A stretch of 64,000 nt of DNA from Oceanospirillum sp048270425 (lineage in GTDB: Bacteria > Pseudomonadota > Gammaproteobacteria > Pseudomonadales > Halomonadaceae): positions 186,001 through 250,000 of the forward strand of contig JBLWSY010000003.1 of assembly GCA_048270425.1 (NCBI GenBank). The letters are read 5' to 3'. Of the stretch, positions 27,063 to 35,994 are shown one piece after another. The stretch's first letter is position 1, and each line of letters opens with the position of its first letter. Under the pieces are notes generated by a model that searched no databases, had not been told where the DNA came from, and was given only the letters and a program-made list of their open reading frames with translations. The translations under genes were made by a program, and so were the position numbers.

Positions 27063-28370
27063 TCAGCTATCCAGAGTTTCCACACGGATGCGGACCACTT
27101 CGCCACAAATATCAACAAGAGATTCAATTTCACGAATGGCATCGTTCATCTGCAGCTCCTGACAGTTATGTGTCATAAAGATGATAGGCACCATTTCGCT
27201 CTCTTTGGCTTCCTTCTGGATGATGGCTTCAATGCTGATGCCTTTGTCACTCAGAATGGTCGCAACGCGAGCCAGAACACCCGGGCGATCGACTGCCTGC
27301 AGGCGCACATAGTAAGCGGTGGAAACATCTTCCATCGACAGAATCGGTGCATCGCTGTCCAGAGTATCCTGAGTGAAAGCCAGAGGTGGGACACGATCAG
27401 CGTATTCAGCACCCATTGTACGGGCAACATCCACGATATCCGCAACCACAGAAGAAGCGGTTGGTTCCGCACCAGCACCCGGCCCGTAATACATAGTAGG
27501 GCCTACCGCATCGCCATGTACCATGACCGCGTTCAATACGCCATGTACATTAGCAATCAGGCGATCTTTAGGAATCAGAGTCGGGTGAACACGCAGCTCA
27601 ACACCTTCTTTCGTGCGACGGGCGATACCCAGATGCTTGATGATATAACCCAGCTCATCAGCTTGCTCGATATCCAGCGGCGTGATCTTGCTGATACCTT
27701 CGGTATAGGCTTTATCAAATTGCAGCGGGATACCGAAAGCAACGGAACCCAGAATCGTCAGTTTATGGGCGGCATCGATACCTTCAACATCAAAGGTCGG
27801 ATCTGCCTCTGCATAACCCAGCTCCTGAGCTTCCTGAAGAACATCAGCGAAGTCACGGCCGTAGTCGCGCATCTGCGTCATGATGTAGTTGCCGGTACCA
27901 TTGATAATACCCGCCAGCCAGTTGATGCTGTTCGCCGCCAGGCCTTCACGGATACCTTTAATAACCGGAATACCACCGGCTACGGCAGCTTCAAAAGCAA
28001 CCACAACGCCTTTGGCTTTGGCTGCTTCAAAAATCTCGTTACCGTGCACCGCAATCAGCGCTTTGTTCGCTGTTACCACGTGTTTGCCGTTTTCGATCGC
28101 TTTCATGACCAGCTCACGAGCTACGTCGTAACCACCGATCAGTTCAACAACGACGTCAATTTCCGGATTGTTAACGACGTCAAAAATATCACGGGTAACA
28201 TCAATACCTGTGGTATCACAGGCCGGATTGTCGCGACGGGCACCAATCTGCTCAACAATAATAGGGCGACCAGTACGACGGGCAATCTCTTCAGCATTGC
28301 GGATCAAAACATTAACTGTACCGCTACCAACAGTACCTAAACCACATACACCCACTTTTACCGGTTTCAA
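27063..28370 (-). CDS. hom: Homoserine dehydrogenase
   Basis: 435 residues; starts with TTG at 28370, preceded by GAGGG at good spacing. Reduces aspartate semialdehyde to homoserine. The Rossmann motif GLGTVGSGTVNVLIRN is followed by the catalytic domain (GIINGTGNYIMTQM, GYAEADPTFDVEGIDAAHK). A C-terminal ACT domain (about residues 350-430, RPGVLARVATILSDKGISIE) probably mediates threonine feedback. This is the monofunctional type without an aspartokinase fusion. thrC lies 123 bases downstream; a hairpin (gttgctta/taagcaac, 27034-27056) lies in the gap. Confidence 0.97.
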   Translation of the reverse strand: MKPVKVGVCGLGTVGSGTVNVLIRNAEEIARRTGRPIIVEQIGARRDNPACDTTGIDVTRDIFDVVNNPEIDVVVELIGGYDVARELVMKAIENGKHVVTANKALIAVHGNEIFEAAKAKGVVVAFEAAVAGGIPVIKGIREGLAANSINWLAGIINGTGNYIMTQMRDYGRDFADVLQEAQELGYAEADPTFDVEGIDAAHKLTILGSVAFGIPLQFDKAYTEGISKITPLDIEQADELGYIIKHLGIARRTKEGVELRVHPTLIPKDRLIANVHGVLNAVMVHGDAVGPTMYYGPGAGAEPTASSVVADIVDVARTMGAEYADRVPPLAFTQDTLDSDAPILSMEDVSTAYYVRLQAVDRPGVLARVATILSDKGISIEAIIQKEAKESEMVPIIFMTHNCQELQMNDAIREIESLVDICGEVVRIRVETLDS

Positions 28371-28609
28371 TACGATACCCTCTTACCTGTTCTTGCATAA
28401 ACGACTGGTATGCCTGTTTCAGCATATTCTTTTTTGGCGAAAACCCGATTTTACCTCAGGTGTCTGCAGTCTAAGCTGCCGCCATAGAACTCCACATCTT
28501 ATCGTTTTTTCCTTCCGATAAAAACCAAGTCAGACCATAGATAAAGCAATTTTCAGGGTTATTCGCCATTCACCAGCTCAGGTTTACCGGCATTAGACAG
28601 CCAGAACGC

Positions 28610-28640
28610 AAAACGCCCCGAAAACAAGGTTCGGGGCGTT
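28610..28640 (-). terminator. Terminator of dsbC
   Basis: Arms aacgccccgaa (28612-28622) and ttcggggcgtt (28630-28640). A short T tract follows on the minus strand. It lies just after the dsbC stop and before the hom promoter region. Confidence 0.75.
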
Positions 28641-28662
28641 GCTTATAAATCAGACTGAAAGC

Positions 28663-29424
28663 CTATAGGGTCAGGCCTAAAGCCGTGGCAAGACGCTTGG
28701 CAGGCATATACCCCGGAAGCAGGCGGCCATCCTCAAGGAAAATAGCCGGAGTTCCCTGCACACCCAGCTTCTGACCGAGACGATACTGATCAGCAATCGG
28801 GTTTTCACATTGTTTCTCTTCAATGGATTCACCCAGCTTCGCGCGAGTCATCGCATTTTGCTGATTCTCCGAACACCAGACAGATACCATAGAATAGTAA
28901 GAGCCTGAACCGATACCTGCACGCGGGAAACCCAGATACCGTACCTTAATGCCCATCTCGTTCAGTTCAGGCACTTCTTTGTGCAGCTTGCGACAATAAA
29001 CACAGTCGATATCGGTAAAAACCGTAATCTGGCCTTTCTGCTCACCTTTGGCAGGAAATACAATCATCTGAGACTCATCCAGATTACTGATCTCTGTCGC
29101 CCGCGCGGTCATGCGACGTTCTTCAGAGATATTTTTAAAACCTTGGGGAGCAACCTGATACAGGTCACCAGTGAAGATATAACCACCGTCAGCAGTACTG
29201 TAAAGAACCTCACCTGTCTTGAGCTCAACCTCATAGATGGACTCGATAAGAGAAGGACGAATTTCATCAACCGGAATGTTTGGACTGGCCCCTTCCAGTT
29301 TTTTCAAAATCATCTCTTCCGGCGTGGCTGCCTGCGCAGAAAAGGAAAATAAACCGATAACCAACATAAAACCGAATGCAATCTTAGATTGGCTGCGCGA
29401 AAGCAGACGAGACAGTAGTTTCAT
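28663..29424 (-). CDS. dsbC: Thiol:disulfide interchange protein DsbC
   Basis: 253 residues from the ATG at 29424; an ATG at 29439 (METRS) is a close alternative. A periplasmic disulfide isomerase. The signal peptide ends FSFSAQA. The N-terminal dimerisation domain spans about residues 35-95. The thioredoxin domain has the active site CVYC in FTDIDCVYCRKLH, rather than the CGYC of E. coli, and the cis-Pro loop GTPAIF. A second Cys pair (WCSENQ...KQCENP) fits the structural disulfide of DsbC. DsbC would be kept reduced by DsbD, which is not in the window. Confidence 0.94.
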   Translation of the reverse strand: MKLLSRLLSRSQSKIAFGFMLVIGLFSFSAQAATPEEMILKKLEGASPNIPVDEIRPSLIESIYEVELKTGEVLYSTADGGYIFTGDLYQVAPQGFKNISEERRMTARATEISNLDESQMIVFPAKGEQKGQITVFTDIDCVYCRKLHKEVPELNEMGIKVRYLGFPRAGIGSGSYYSMVSVWCSENQQNAMTRAKLGESIEEKQCENPIADQYRLGQKLGVQGTPAIFLEDGRLLPGYMPAKRLATALGLTL

Positions 29425-29622
29425 AGACCGAGTTTCCATAATAGATATTCTGAACCTGAAATACGCTGCACCCGAATGACTCCCAGCATGAACTCTAAGG
29501 CAAATCGAACGGCACAATGCTTCCCTGTGACCCACTACCAGTGGGAATGTTCCATAAGCGGTACATCAAACCTCAGCTCGCCTTAGTCGTCAACCCGGAC
29601 AGAAGCGAATATCGCTTTCAAA

Positions 29623-30567
29623 TCAGGCTCTTGGGTGATGGGTTCTATGAAGCTGCTTAAGACGCTGATTCGCCACATGGGTATAAATTTGCGTAGTCGT
29701 CACACTCGAATGACCTAACAGCAACTGAACCGATCTCAGATCTGCACCGTGATTGAGCAGATGAGTCGCAAAAGCGTGCCGTAGCTGGTGAGGTGACAAA
29801 GTCTCCGGCAAGCCAGCTTCAACAGCATACTTATGAATCCGATACCAGAATGCCTGACGGGTCATAAAGCCCCCCTTACGGCTGGGGAAAAGTGCACTTT
29901 CACTCTCTTTAAATCCGGGGAGATTAGAGCGAACCTCCTGCCAATACAATGTCAGCTCATCAAGGGCGATCTCGCCCAAGGGAATCAGACGCTCTTTCTG
30001 ACCTTTACCGGTTACCCGCACAATGCCCTGCTGCAAACTTACCTGACCAGCAGTCAGGCCAACCAGCTCAGACACCCGAAGCCCGGTTGCATAAAGCAGC
30101 TCCAGCATACAGCGATCACGAGCCTGAGTCGGGTCAGAGCGATCCGGCTGATCCAAAAGCGCCTCAACCTGCGCTTCAGACAACACTTTGGGCAGCTTCT
30201 TTTCAGCTCTGATTTTGGGCAGCAGGCTGACCGGATTCTGCTCAACCAACTCTTCATCCATCAGCCAATAATAGAAGCCTTTTAAGGCACTGATAATGCG
30301 GGCAACAGAGCGCTTATCCAGACCGGCATCAAAACAGGCTTCACGAAAGAGAGCCAGCTTCTCTGTATTCAGACTCAGCAACTGTTTCTGATCACAGACG
30401 GCATCCTTACTGCTTTGCGATCGCAGAAATGCTTCCGGCTGCTCCAACCAGAAAACCAGATGTTTCAGGTCCCGCCGGTAAGCCAATTGAGTATTCCGGC
30501 TCAGACCTTTTTCCAGCAACAGATAATCCAGGTAACCCTGTATTAAAACGTCAGAATCCGCAGCCAC
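29623..30567 (-). CDS. xerD: Tyrosine recombinase XerD
   Basis: 314 residues from a GTG at 30567. GGAGG ends six bases upstream of it and would abut the in-frame TTG at 30573, so the GTG is preferred. It resolves chromosome dimers with XerC at dif. The N-terminal SAM-like core-binding domain (GYLDYLLLEKGLSRNTQLAY) is followed by the catalytic domain. Catalytic residues are Arg in ATGLRVSELVGL, Lys in VTGKGQKERL, HQLRHAFATHLL, LLGHSSVTTTQ and the nucleophile Tyr in IYTHV. It is upstream of dsbC, a common arrangement. Confidence 0.95.
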   Translation of the reverse strand: MAADSDVLIQGYLDYLLLEKGLSRNTQLAYRRDLKHLVFWLEQPEAFLRSQSSKDAVCDQKQLLSLNTEKLALFREACFDAGLDKRSVARIISALKGFYYWLMDEELVEQNPVSLLPKIRAEKKLPKVLSEAQVEALLDQPDRSDPTQARDRCMLELLYATGLRVSELVGLTAGQVSLQQGIVRVTGKGQKERLIPLGEIALDELTLYWQEVRSNLPGFKESESALFPSRKGGFMTRQAFWYRIHKYAVEAGLPETLSPHQLRHAFATHLLNHGADLRSVQLLLGHSSVTTTQIYTHVANQRLKQLHRTHHPRA

Positions 30568-30616
30568 CAGCAACCTCCGTATTCATCCTCACCTTAAATG
30601 ACCACATCGCAGACAT

Positions 30617-30653
30617 AAAAAAACGGGCAACCCCGAAAGGTTACCCGTTTTTT
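30617..30653 (-). terminator. Terminator of the rpsP-rimM-trmD-rplS operon
   Basis: Arms aaacgggcaacc and ggttacccgttt (one wobble pair in RNA), with A and T runs on both sides. Sits after rplS. Confidence 0.85.
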
Positions 30654-30679
30654 CAGCAAGTCGAACTGATCTTAGCGAA

Positions 30680-31036
30680 TCAGGACAGCTTTTCTTTAAT
30701 ACGTGCAGCTTTACCGCTCAGTTCACGCAGGTAGTACAGTTTAGCCTGACGAACGTCACCACGACGCTTAACAGAAATGCTGTCTACCAGTGGGCTGTAA
30801 ACCTGGAAAGTACGCTCAACGCCAACACCGTGAGAGATCTTACGTACAGTGAACGCAGAGTTCAGACCACGGTTACGCTTACCCAGTACAACACCTTCGA
30901 ACGCCTGCAGACGCTCACGGTTGCCTTCTTTAACTTTAACCTGAACAACAACAGTGTCACCTGGTGCAAACGCAGGAACTTCTTTGCTCATTTGTTCGGC
31001 TTCAAGAGCCTGAATTACTGTATTTTTGCTGCTCAT
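30680..31036 (-). CDS. rplS: 50S ribosomal protein L19
   Basis: 118 residues from the ATG at 31036 (MSSKNTVIQALEAEQ), with TAGGAGCG upstream. The longer frame to 31129 overlaps trmD and is not family-like. It lies at the 30S-50S interface. Signatures are FAPGDTVVVQVKVKEGNRER, AFEGVVLGKRNRGLNSAFTV and RRGDVRQAKLYYLRE. Last gene of the operon. Confidence 0.97.
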   Translation of the reverse strand: MSSKNTVIQALEAEQMSKEVPAFAPGDTVVVQVKVKEGNRERLQAFEGVVLGKRNRGLNSAFTVRKISHGVGVERTFQVYSPLVDSISVKRRGDVRQAKLYYLRELSGKAARIKEKLS

Positions 31037-31073
31037 TAGCTCGCTCCTAGATTTAAGCCGCTCGACTTGCGCA

Positions 31074-31820
31074 TTAGCGCGAACCGTCATGATTGCGGAT
31101 GAATTCTTCCAACAATGCCTGGCGCTCATCGTCCAGGTCGACCTTTTCCAACAAATCCGGCCGCCTTAACCAGGTTCGGCCCAGAGATTGCTGGAGGCGC
31201 CACCGACGAATGGCTTCGTGATTCCCACTCAACAGAACGTCCGGCACTTCAAGATCATCAACCTGTTCAGGTCTTGTATAGTGCGGGCAGTCCAGCAGGC
31301 CATCGGAGAATGAATCCTCTTCAGCAGAATCTTCATGTCCGAGAACACCGGGAACCAACCGTGATACTGAATCGATGAGGGTCAAAGCAGCTAGTTCACC
31401 ACCGCTCAGAACGTAATCACCGATTGACCACTCTTCATCTATTAATGTCTCCACCACGCGCTCGTCGATGCCTTCATAACGACCTGCAACAATCACCATG
31501 CGGTCGCGCTGAGACAGCTCACGTACACCTTCCTGATCGAGGGGACGTCCTTGGGGAGACATATAGATCACCTTGGCATCAGGTCCGGCTTTTTCCTTGG
31601 CAGCTAAAATAGCATCGCGCAAAGGCTGAACTTTCATCAGCATGCCAGGACCACCGCCGTAAGGGCGATCATCTACTGTGCGGTGTTTATCTGTTGCGAA
31701 ATCACGAGGATTCCAGAATTCAAGCGACAGCAGCTCTTTCTTAACTGCCCGCCCTGTGACACCGTATTCGGTGACCGCATCAAACATCCCCGGAAACAGG
31801 GATACAACGCCTAACCACAC
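31074..31820 (-). CDS. trmD: tRNA (guanine-37-N1)-methyltransferase
   Basis: 248 residues, starting with GTG at 31820 (AAGAGAT upstream). A SPOUT-class methyltransferase that makes m1G37 and prevents +1 frameshifts. The SAM trefoil-knot residues lie in MSPQGRPLDQ, GRYEGIDERV and SIGDYVLSGGE. The C-terminal SLGRTWLRRPDLLEK is present. The N-terminus MWLGVVSLFPGMF matches E. coli, supporting the GTG start. Confidence 0.97.
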   Translation of the reverse strand: MWLGVVSLFPGMFDAVTEYGVTGRAVKKELLSLEFWNPRDFATDKHRTVDDRPYGGGPGMLMKVQPLRDAILAAKEKAGPDAKVIYMSPQGRPLDQEGVRELSQRDRMVIVAGRYEGIDERVVETLIDEEWSIGDYVLSGGELAALTLIDSVSRLVPGVLGHEDSAEEDSFSDGLLDCPHYTRPEQVDDLEVPDVLLSGNHEAIRRWRLQQSLGRTWLRRPDLLEKVDLDDERQALLEEFIRNHDGSR

Positions 31821-31865
31821 AGTTTAATCTCTTTTAAAATTGCCGGCTTCATTGCTGCAGCCAGC

Positions 31866-32396
31866 TCAGAAGTCAGGATCCCAGTCAACAAGCACAGTGC
31901 CGTCGCTGAGATTGACCTCTTTGACTACCTGATCCACCAGATAAGGAATCAGACGCTCAGCGTCATCAAGACTTTCTGGTGTCGCTTTCACTACCAGCAC
32001 ATCATTTGCACCGGTCTCCAGCAGGTAATCCACCGAACCCAGAACGACGTTTTCGGTCGTGATTACCTTCAGCCCCTCTAACTGGTGCCAGTAGTAATCA
32101 CCCTCTTCCAGATCCGGCAATGCGTCTTTTGGCATGCGAATTTCACAGCCACACATCTCTTCAGCGCCATTACGATCCGTAACGACCTTCAGTCGGGCCA
32201 CGAGACCCTTACCGTGTTTTTTGCCCTTTGCGACTTCAAACTCACCAACCGGCTTGTCATCTTTCCACAAAGACCACTTTTTATACTGGAAGATACCGTC
32301 CATAGGGTCGGTAAAAGAATAAACCTTGACCCAGCCCTGAATACCAAAAGGACTTGTAATTCTACCGAGGACTACAAAATCTTTTGGATCTGACAT
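31866..32396 (-). CDS. rimM: Ribosome maturation factor RimM
   Basis: 176 residues. Assists assembly of the 30S head with ribosomal protein S19. The N-terminal beta-barrel domain contains VVLGRITSPFGIQGWVKVYS. The C-terminal PRC barrel contains YYWHQLEGLKVITTENVVLG and ends RLIPYLVDQVVKEVNLSDG. Second gene of the rpsP operon. Confidence 0.96.
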   Translation of the reverse strand: MSDPKDFVVLGRITSPFGIQGWVKVYSFTDPMDGIFQYKKWSLWKDDKPVGEFEVAKGKKHGKGLVARLKVVTDRNGAEEMCGCEIRMPKDALPDLEEGDYYWHQLEGLKVITTENVVLGSVDYLLETGANDVLVVKATPESLDDAERLIPYLVDQVVKEVNLSDGTVLVDWDPDF

Positions 32397-32541
32397 AAGC
32401 CTGACTTATTCTCTCAATTCACCCAGACCGGCATTAGCGCAGCTAACAACCAGAATCGGTGTTTAAACTACAACCACTAATGACAACCACACAGGATTGC
32501 TATAGCGTCTTACTGGTTCTGAATTCCGAAGAAATCAGAAA

Positions 32542-32784
32542 TTACTTAGCAGCTTCTTTCAGCAGCTGAGCAACACGATCAGAGATAGTTGCACCCTGAC
32601 CTTTCCAGTGCTCTACACGCTCAAGATCAACGCGCAGACGCTCTTCCTGGCCTTTTGCCACTGGGTTAAAGAAACCAACGCGCTCAATAAAACGACCATT
32701 ACGGGCGCTACGAGAGTTAGTTACAGTCAAGTGATAGAACGGGCGCTTCTTAGAGCCACCGCGAGCAAGACGAATGGTTACCAT
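32542..32784 (-). CDS. rpsP: 30S ribosomal protein S16
   Basis: 80 residues, family length. MVTIRLARGGSKKRPFYHLT and RFIERVGFFNPVAKG are diagnostic. First gene of the rpsP-rimM-trmD-rplS operon; its promoter is predicted about 190 bases upstream. Confidence 0.98.
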   Translation of the reverse strand: MVTIRLARGGSKKRPFYHLTVTNSRSARNGRFIERVGFFNPVAKGQEERLRVDLERVEHWKGQGATISDRVAQLLKEAAK

Positions 32785-32973
32785 TGCCTTTTTATCCTAT
32801 GTTCGGAGTTCTCAAAATTTCGCTACAGACTTTCATTTACGGCCTTTCAGCCCGAAAGGCGGCATATTCTAAGGGAAAACACCGGCTTTTGGAACCACAA
32901 AAGCACAATATTCCACCGCAACCGCGATTTTCACCGGGTCGAGCAGAAATGTCAGTCTGAAAATGTGCGCGCT

Positions 32974-33001
32974 ATTGTAGGCTTACACAAACTAAACGCA
33001 A
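32974..33001 (-). promoter_or_regulatory. Probable sigma-70 promoter of the rpsP operon
   Basis: On the minus strand, TTGCGT (32996-33001), a 16-base spacer, then TACAAT (32974-32979). The predicted leader of about 180 bases contains a small GC-rich fold around 32840-32865. The rest of the 32785-33141 gap shows no gene. Confidence 0.55.
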
Positions 33002-33141
33002 GTCTGTAGCACCATTTTCTGCAGCTATTTGCGCAAAAATTACACGAAAACTGCAGAACAGCAAGAGGATACACAACTAACCTCTTGATTTAAAAAACTT
33101 AATTGAATGAATCACGACTAAAGCGACCAAACAGCTAAGTC

Positions 33142-33171
33142 AAAAAAGGCCTGACGAATCAGACCTTTTTC
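33142..33171 (-). terminator. Terminator of ffh
   Basis: aaaaaggcctga and tcagaccttttt pair with one wobble; the loop is short, and a T run lies on the minus strand. Confidence 0.8.
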
Positions 33172-33208
33172 AGATAAAACCCCATCTTTCTGAGGCTTTA
33201 CTGTTTCA

Positions 33209-34594
33209 TTAGAAGCGAGGAGGCATACCACCGCCGCCACCCATACCCGGTGGCAACATGCCGCCAAGACCGCGCATCATCTTAGACATGCCGCCTTTAC
33301 CGCCCATCTTTTTCATCATCTTCTGCATCTGCTTGTGCTGCTTCAGCAGGCGGTTCAGGTCCTGAATCTGCAGACCGGAACCCGCACAGATACGCCGCTT
33401 ACGGGAGCCTGAGATCAGATCAGGCTTCTGACGCTCCTGCGGTGTCATGGAGTTGATCAGAGCTTCAAGTTTGCCCATCTCTTTTTCCGCAGCACCATTT
33501 TTAGCCACTTCAGCGATCTGACCCATGCCCGGCAGCTTGTCCATCAGACCTGCCATGCCACCCATGTTTTTCATCTGCTGAATCTGGTCACGGAAGTCTT
33601 CCAGGTCAAAGCCTTTGCCCTTCTTAACTTTCTTCGCCAGTTTTTCAGCTTTTTCTTTATCGATCTTCTGCTCTGCCTCTTCGATCAGAGACAGAATGTC
33701 ACCCATACCCAGAATACGGGAGGCAACACGATCCGGATGGAAGGGCTCGAGGGCATCAACCTTCTCACCCATACCCATAAACTTAATTGGCTTACCGGTA
33801 ATGTGACGCACGGACAGCGCCGCACCGCCACGGGCATCACCATCAGCCTTGGTCAGAATCACACCGGTCAGAGGCAGTGCATCGCCAAAGGCCTTAGCGG
33901 TATTCGCCGCATCCTGACCTGTCATCGCATCAACAACAAACAGAGTCTCAACCGGATTGATACCCGCGTGCAGCTCTTTAATCTCCACCATCATGTCGTC
34001 ATCAACATGCAGACGACCTGCTGTATCGACAATGACGACATCAAAGAACTGAATCTTTGCATGAGCAATGGCCGCGTTCGCAATATCCAGAGGCTTCTGA
34101 TCGGTAGAACTCGGGAAGAACTCGGCTTCCACTTCACCAGCCAGCGTTTCCAGCTGCTTAATCGCCGCAGGACGATATACGTCAGCCGATACAACCAGAA
34201 CCTTTTTCTTTTCACGCTCTTTCAGGAAGCGGGCAAGTTTGGCCACAGAGGTGGTTTTACCCGCACCCTGCAGACCGGCCATCAGGATAACGGCCGGCGG
34301 ATTAGCCGCCAGGTTCAGCGATTCATTCGCCTCACCCATGATAAGTTCAAGTTCCTGCTGAACAATCTTAACGAATTGCTGCCCGGGACTCAGGCTCTTG
34401 CTGACTTCCTGGCCTACGGCACGCTCTTTTACTTTTTCGATAAAAGCTTTAACAACTGGCAGAGCAACATCTGCTTCCAACAGCGCCTTACGTACTTCAC
34501 GCAGGGTATCTTTGATGTTGTCCTCAGTCAGTCGAGCCTGACCGGTAATAGAACGCAAGCTCTTCGAAAGGCGTTCGGTTAAGTTCTCAAACAT
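33209..34594 (-). CDS. ffh: Signal recognition particle protein Ffh
   Basis: 461 residues from the ATG at 34594 (MFENLTERLSKSL); GAGGA precedes it, so the ATG two codons upstream is disfavoured. It binds 4.5S RNA and signal sequences of nascent membrane proteins, and its GTPase interacts with FtsY. N domain is about 1-85. The G domain has GLQGAGKTTSVAKLA, DTAGRLHVDDDM and TKADGDARGG. The Met-rich M domain (from about 330) includes SGSRKRRICAGSGLQIQDLN. The tail is Gly/Met/Pro rich. The 4.5S RNA gene is not in the window. Confidence 0.97.
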   Translation of the reverse strand: MFENLTERLSKSLRSITGQARLTEDNIKDTLREVRKALLEADVALPVVKAFIEKVKERAVGQEVSKSLSPGQQFVKIVQQELELIMGEANESLNLAANPPAVILMAGLQGAGKTTSVAKLARFLKEREKKKVLVVSADVYRPAAIKQLETLAGEVEAEFFPSSTDQKPLDIANAAIAHAKIQFFDVVIVDTAGRLHVDDDMMVEIKELHAGINPVETLFVVDAMTGQDAANTAKAFGDALPLTGVILTKADGDARGGAALSVRHITGKPIKFMGMGEKVDALEPFHPDRVASRILGMGDILSLIEEAEQKIDKEKAEKLAKKVKKGKGFDLEDFRDQIQQMKNMGGMAGLMDKLPGMGQIAEVAKNGAAEKEMGKLEALINSMTPQERQKPDLISGSRKRRICAGSGLQIQDLNRLLKQHKQMQKMMKKMGGKGGMSKMMRGLGGMLPPGMGGGGGMPPRF

Positions 34595-34699
34595 CCACAC
34601 ATCCTCGCTGCTTCAACAGCAGAAAAACAATCAACATCGACTCTACCGGCACAAGCGTTAACGGGTACACCGGATGAGTAAAATCCAAAAATTGGGGGC

Positions 34700-34705
34700 A
34701 TTATA
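34700..34705 (-). promoter_or_regulatory. Candidate -10 element for ffh
   Basis: A perfect TATAAT on the minus strand about 105 bases upstream of ffh; I see no good -35. The 34595-34957 divergent gap otherwise holds no gene. Confidence 0.35.
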
Positions 34706-34957
34706 ACCAGCCCGGGCACCTATCATCTATGGGCAAATGGCCTTTGGCAGACAATCAGCTGACTTTACTTGCCCTCTGAGACAAATAACCTCACTCAATC
34801 CACATTGGGTTATGATGCAGTGCGGCCTTCAATCGGTTACTATTACAGCTCTTTCAATCAGGACAATCCTGATATTTTCATTCAGGCAGGCCAGTACCTT
34901 TTGCTCCAACCTGCTCCTTTTCAACTGGCTATTAATTGACGGGACAACTGACAGATT

Positions 34958-35752
34958 ATGGATGCTATCGCACTAGCTCTGATCGCCATCGTTTTCTATT
35001 GTGCAGCGGCCACCTATCAGCTTCTGGCGCTGCAACGCAAAGCCCCCAACCGCCCACCTATGATCCGTCTTTTAGGTGCCGCAGCGATTCTCAACCACGG
35101 AATCAGCACCTGGTTAGCGATATTTCAGCCGGATGGTCTGCACCTGGGCCTGACCGAAATGGGGTTACTGGCAACCTTTACCATCAGCCTGATGTTACTT
35201 ATCAGCAGCATCAAGAAGCCTGTTCTCAATCTTGGCATCGGTATCTTTCCCATGTCGATGCTGGCTCTGATCTTTGCTATCTGGGGGCCAGTCTCAGCAC
35301 CGAGTAACGGCCTAGCTCCGGGCCTTACGCTACATATTCTGACCTCTCTGGTCGCTTATAGCCTGATCATAATCGCTGCCTGCCAGGCACTGCTGGTTTC
35401 GGTGCAAAACTACCAGCTAAAACACAAACAAACCCGCGGCATTATTCAGGTTTTACCGCCACTGCAAACCATGGAACGCTTGCTGTTTGAGCTGATCTGT
35501 AGTGGCCTTATCGCTCTGACTATCGCTATCGGCAGCGGCTTTATTTTTATTGAAAACCTATTTGCCCAACATCTGGCACATAAAACAGTTCTGACCCTGA
35601 TGGCCTGGTTGGTTTTTGCCATTCTGCTTGCCGGTCATCGCTGGCTTGGATGGCGCGGCATGACCGCTGTACGCTGGACACTGGGGGGAGCCACCCTCTT
35701 GGTACTGGGCTATTTTGGCAGCAAAGTTGCGCTTGAAATCCTGCTGAACTAA
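34958..35752 (+). CDS. ypjD: Inner-membrane protein YpjD (CcsA/cytochrome c assembly-like)
   Basis: 264 residues with about eight membrane helices. It belongs to the CcsA/CcmC-type cytochrome c assembly superfamily by its pattern of helices and the conserved tract ending LMAWLVFAILLAGHRWLGWRG. HILTSLVAYSLIIIAACQALL is a typical central segment. Its function in E. coli is not settled. The gene is divergent from ffh, the conserved gammaproteobacterial position, which strengthens the name. Confidence 0.88.
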   Translation: MDAIALALIAIVFYCAAATYQLLALQRKAPNRPPMIRLLGAAAILNHGISTWLAIFQPDGLHLGLTEMGLLATFTISLMLLISSIKKPVLNLGIGIFPMSMLALIFAIWGPVSAPSNGLAPGLTLHILTSLVAYSLIIIAACQALLVSVQNYQLKHKQTRGIIQVLPPLQTMERLLFELICSGLIALTIAIGSGFIFIENLFAQHLAHKTVLTLMAWLVFAILLAGHRWLGWRGMTAVRWTLGGATLLVLGYFGSKVALEILLN

Positions 35753-35994
35753 CCCGACATTCGAAGTACTAAGCAGTCTCTGTCAGATGCCGACCTTGAC
35801 GGCACCGGACAGAAAATTTAAAAGTAGTGCTGCGGAGTTTATCCGCGACTAAAAATAAAAAAGCAGTAACCTTTGTTATTAAAAGCGTACTGACCGCGGC
35901 GAATTAACTGAACACCGACCCGAGGAGGTCATTCTGCTGTCATACAGCAGTCGTTAAATCGTCAGTTTTCAATTTAAGCAGGATACCCGATCTC

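Noticed and set aside
27168..28340. Plus-strand open frame of 390 codons opposite hom
   Set aside because: Shadow frame; composition and lack of a start signal argue against it.
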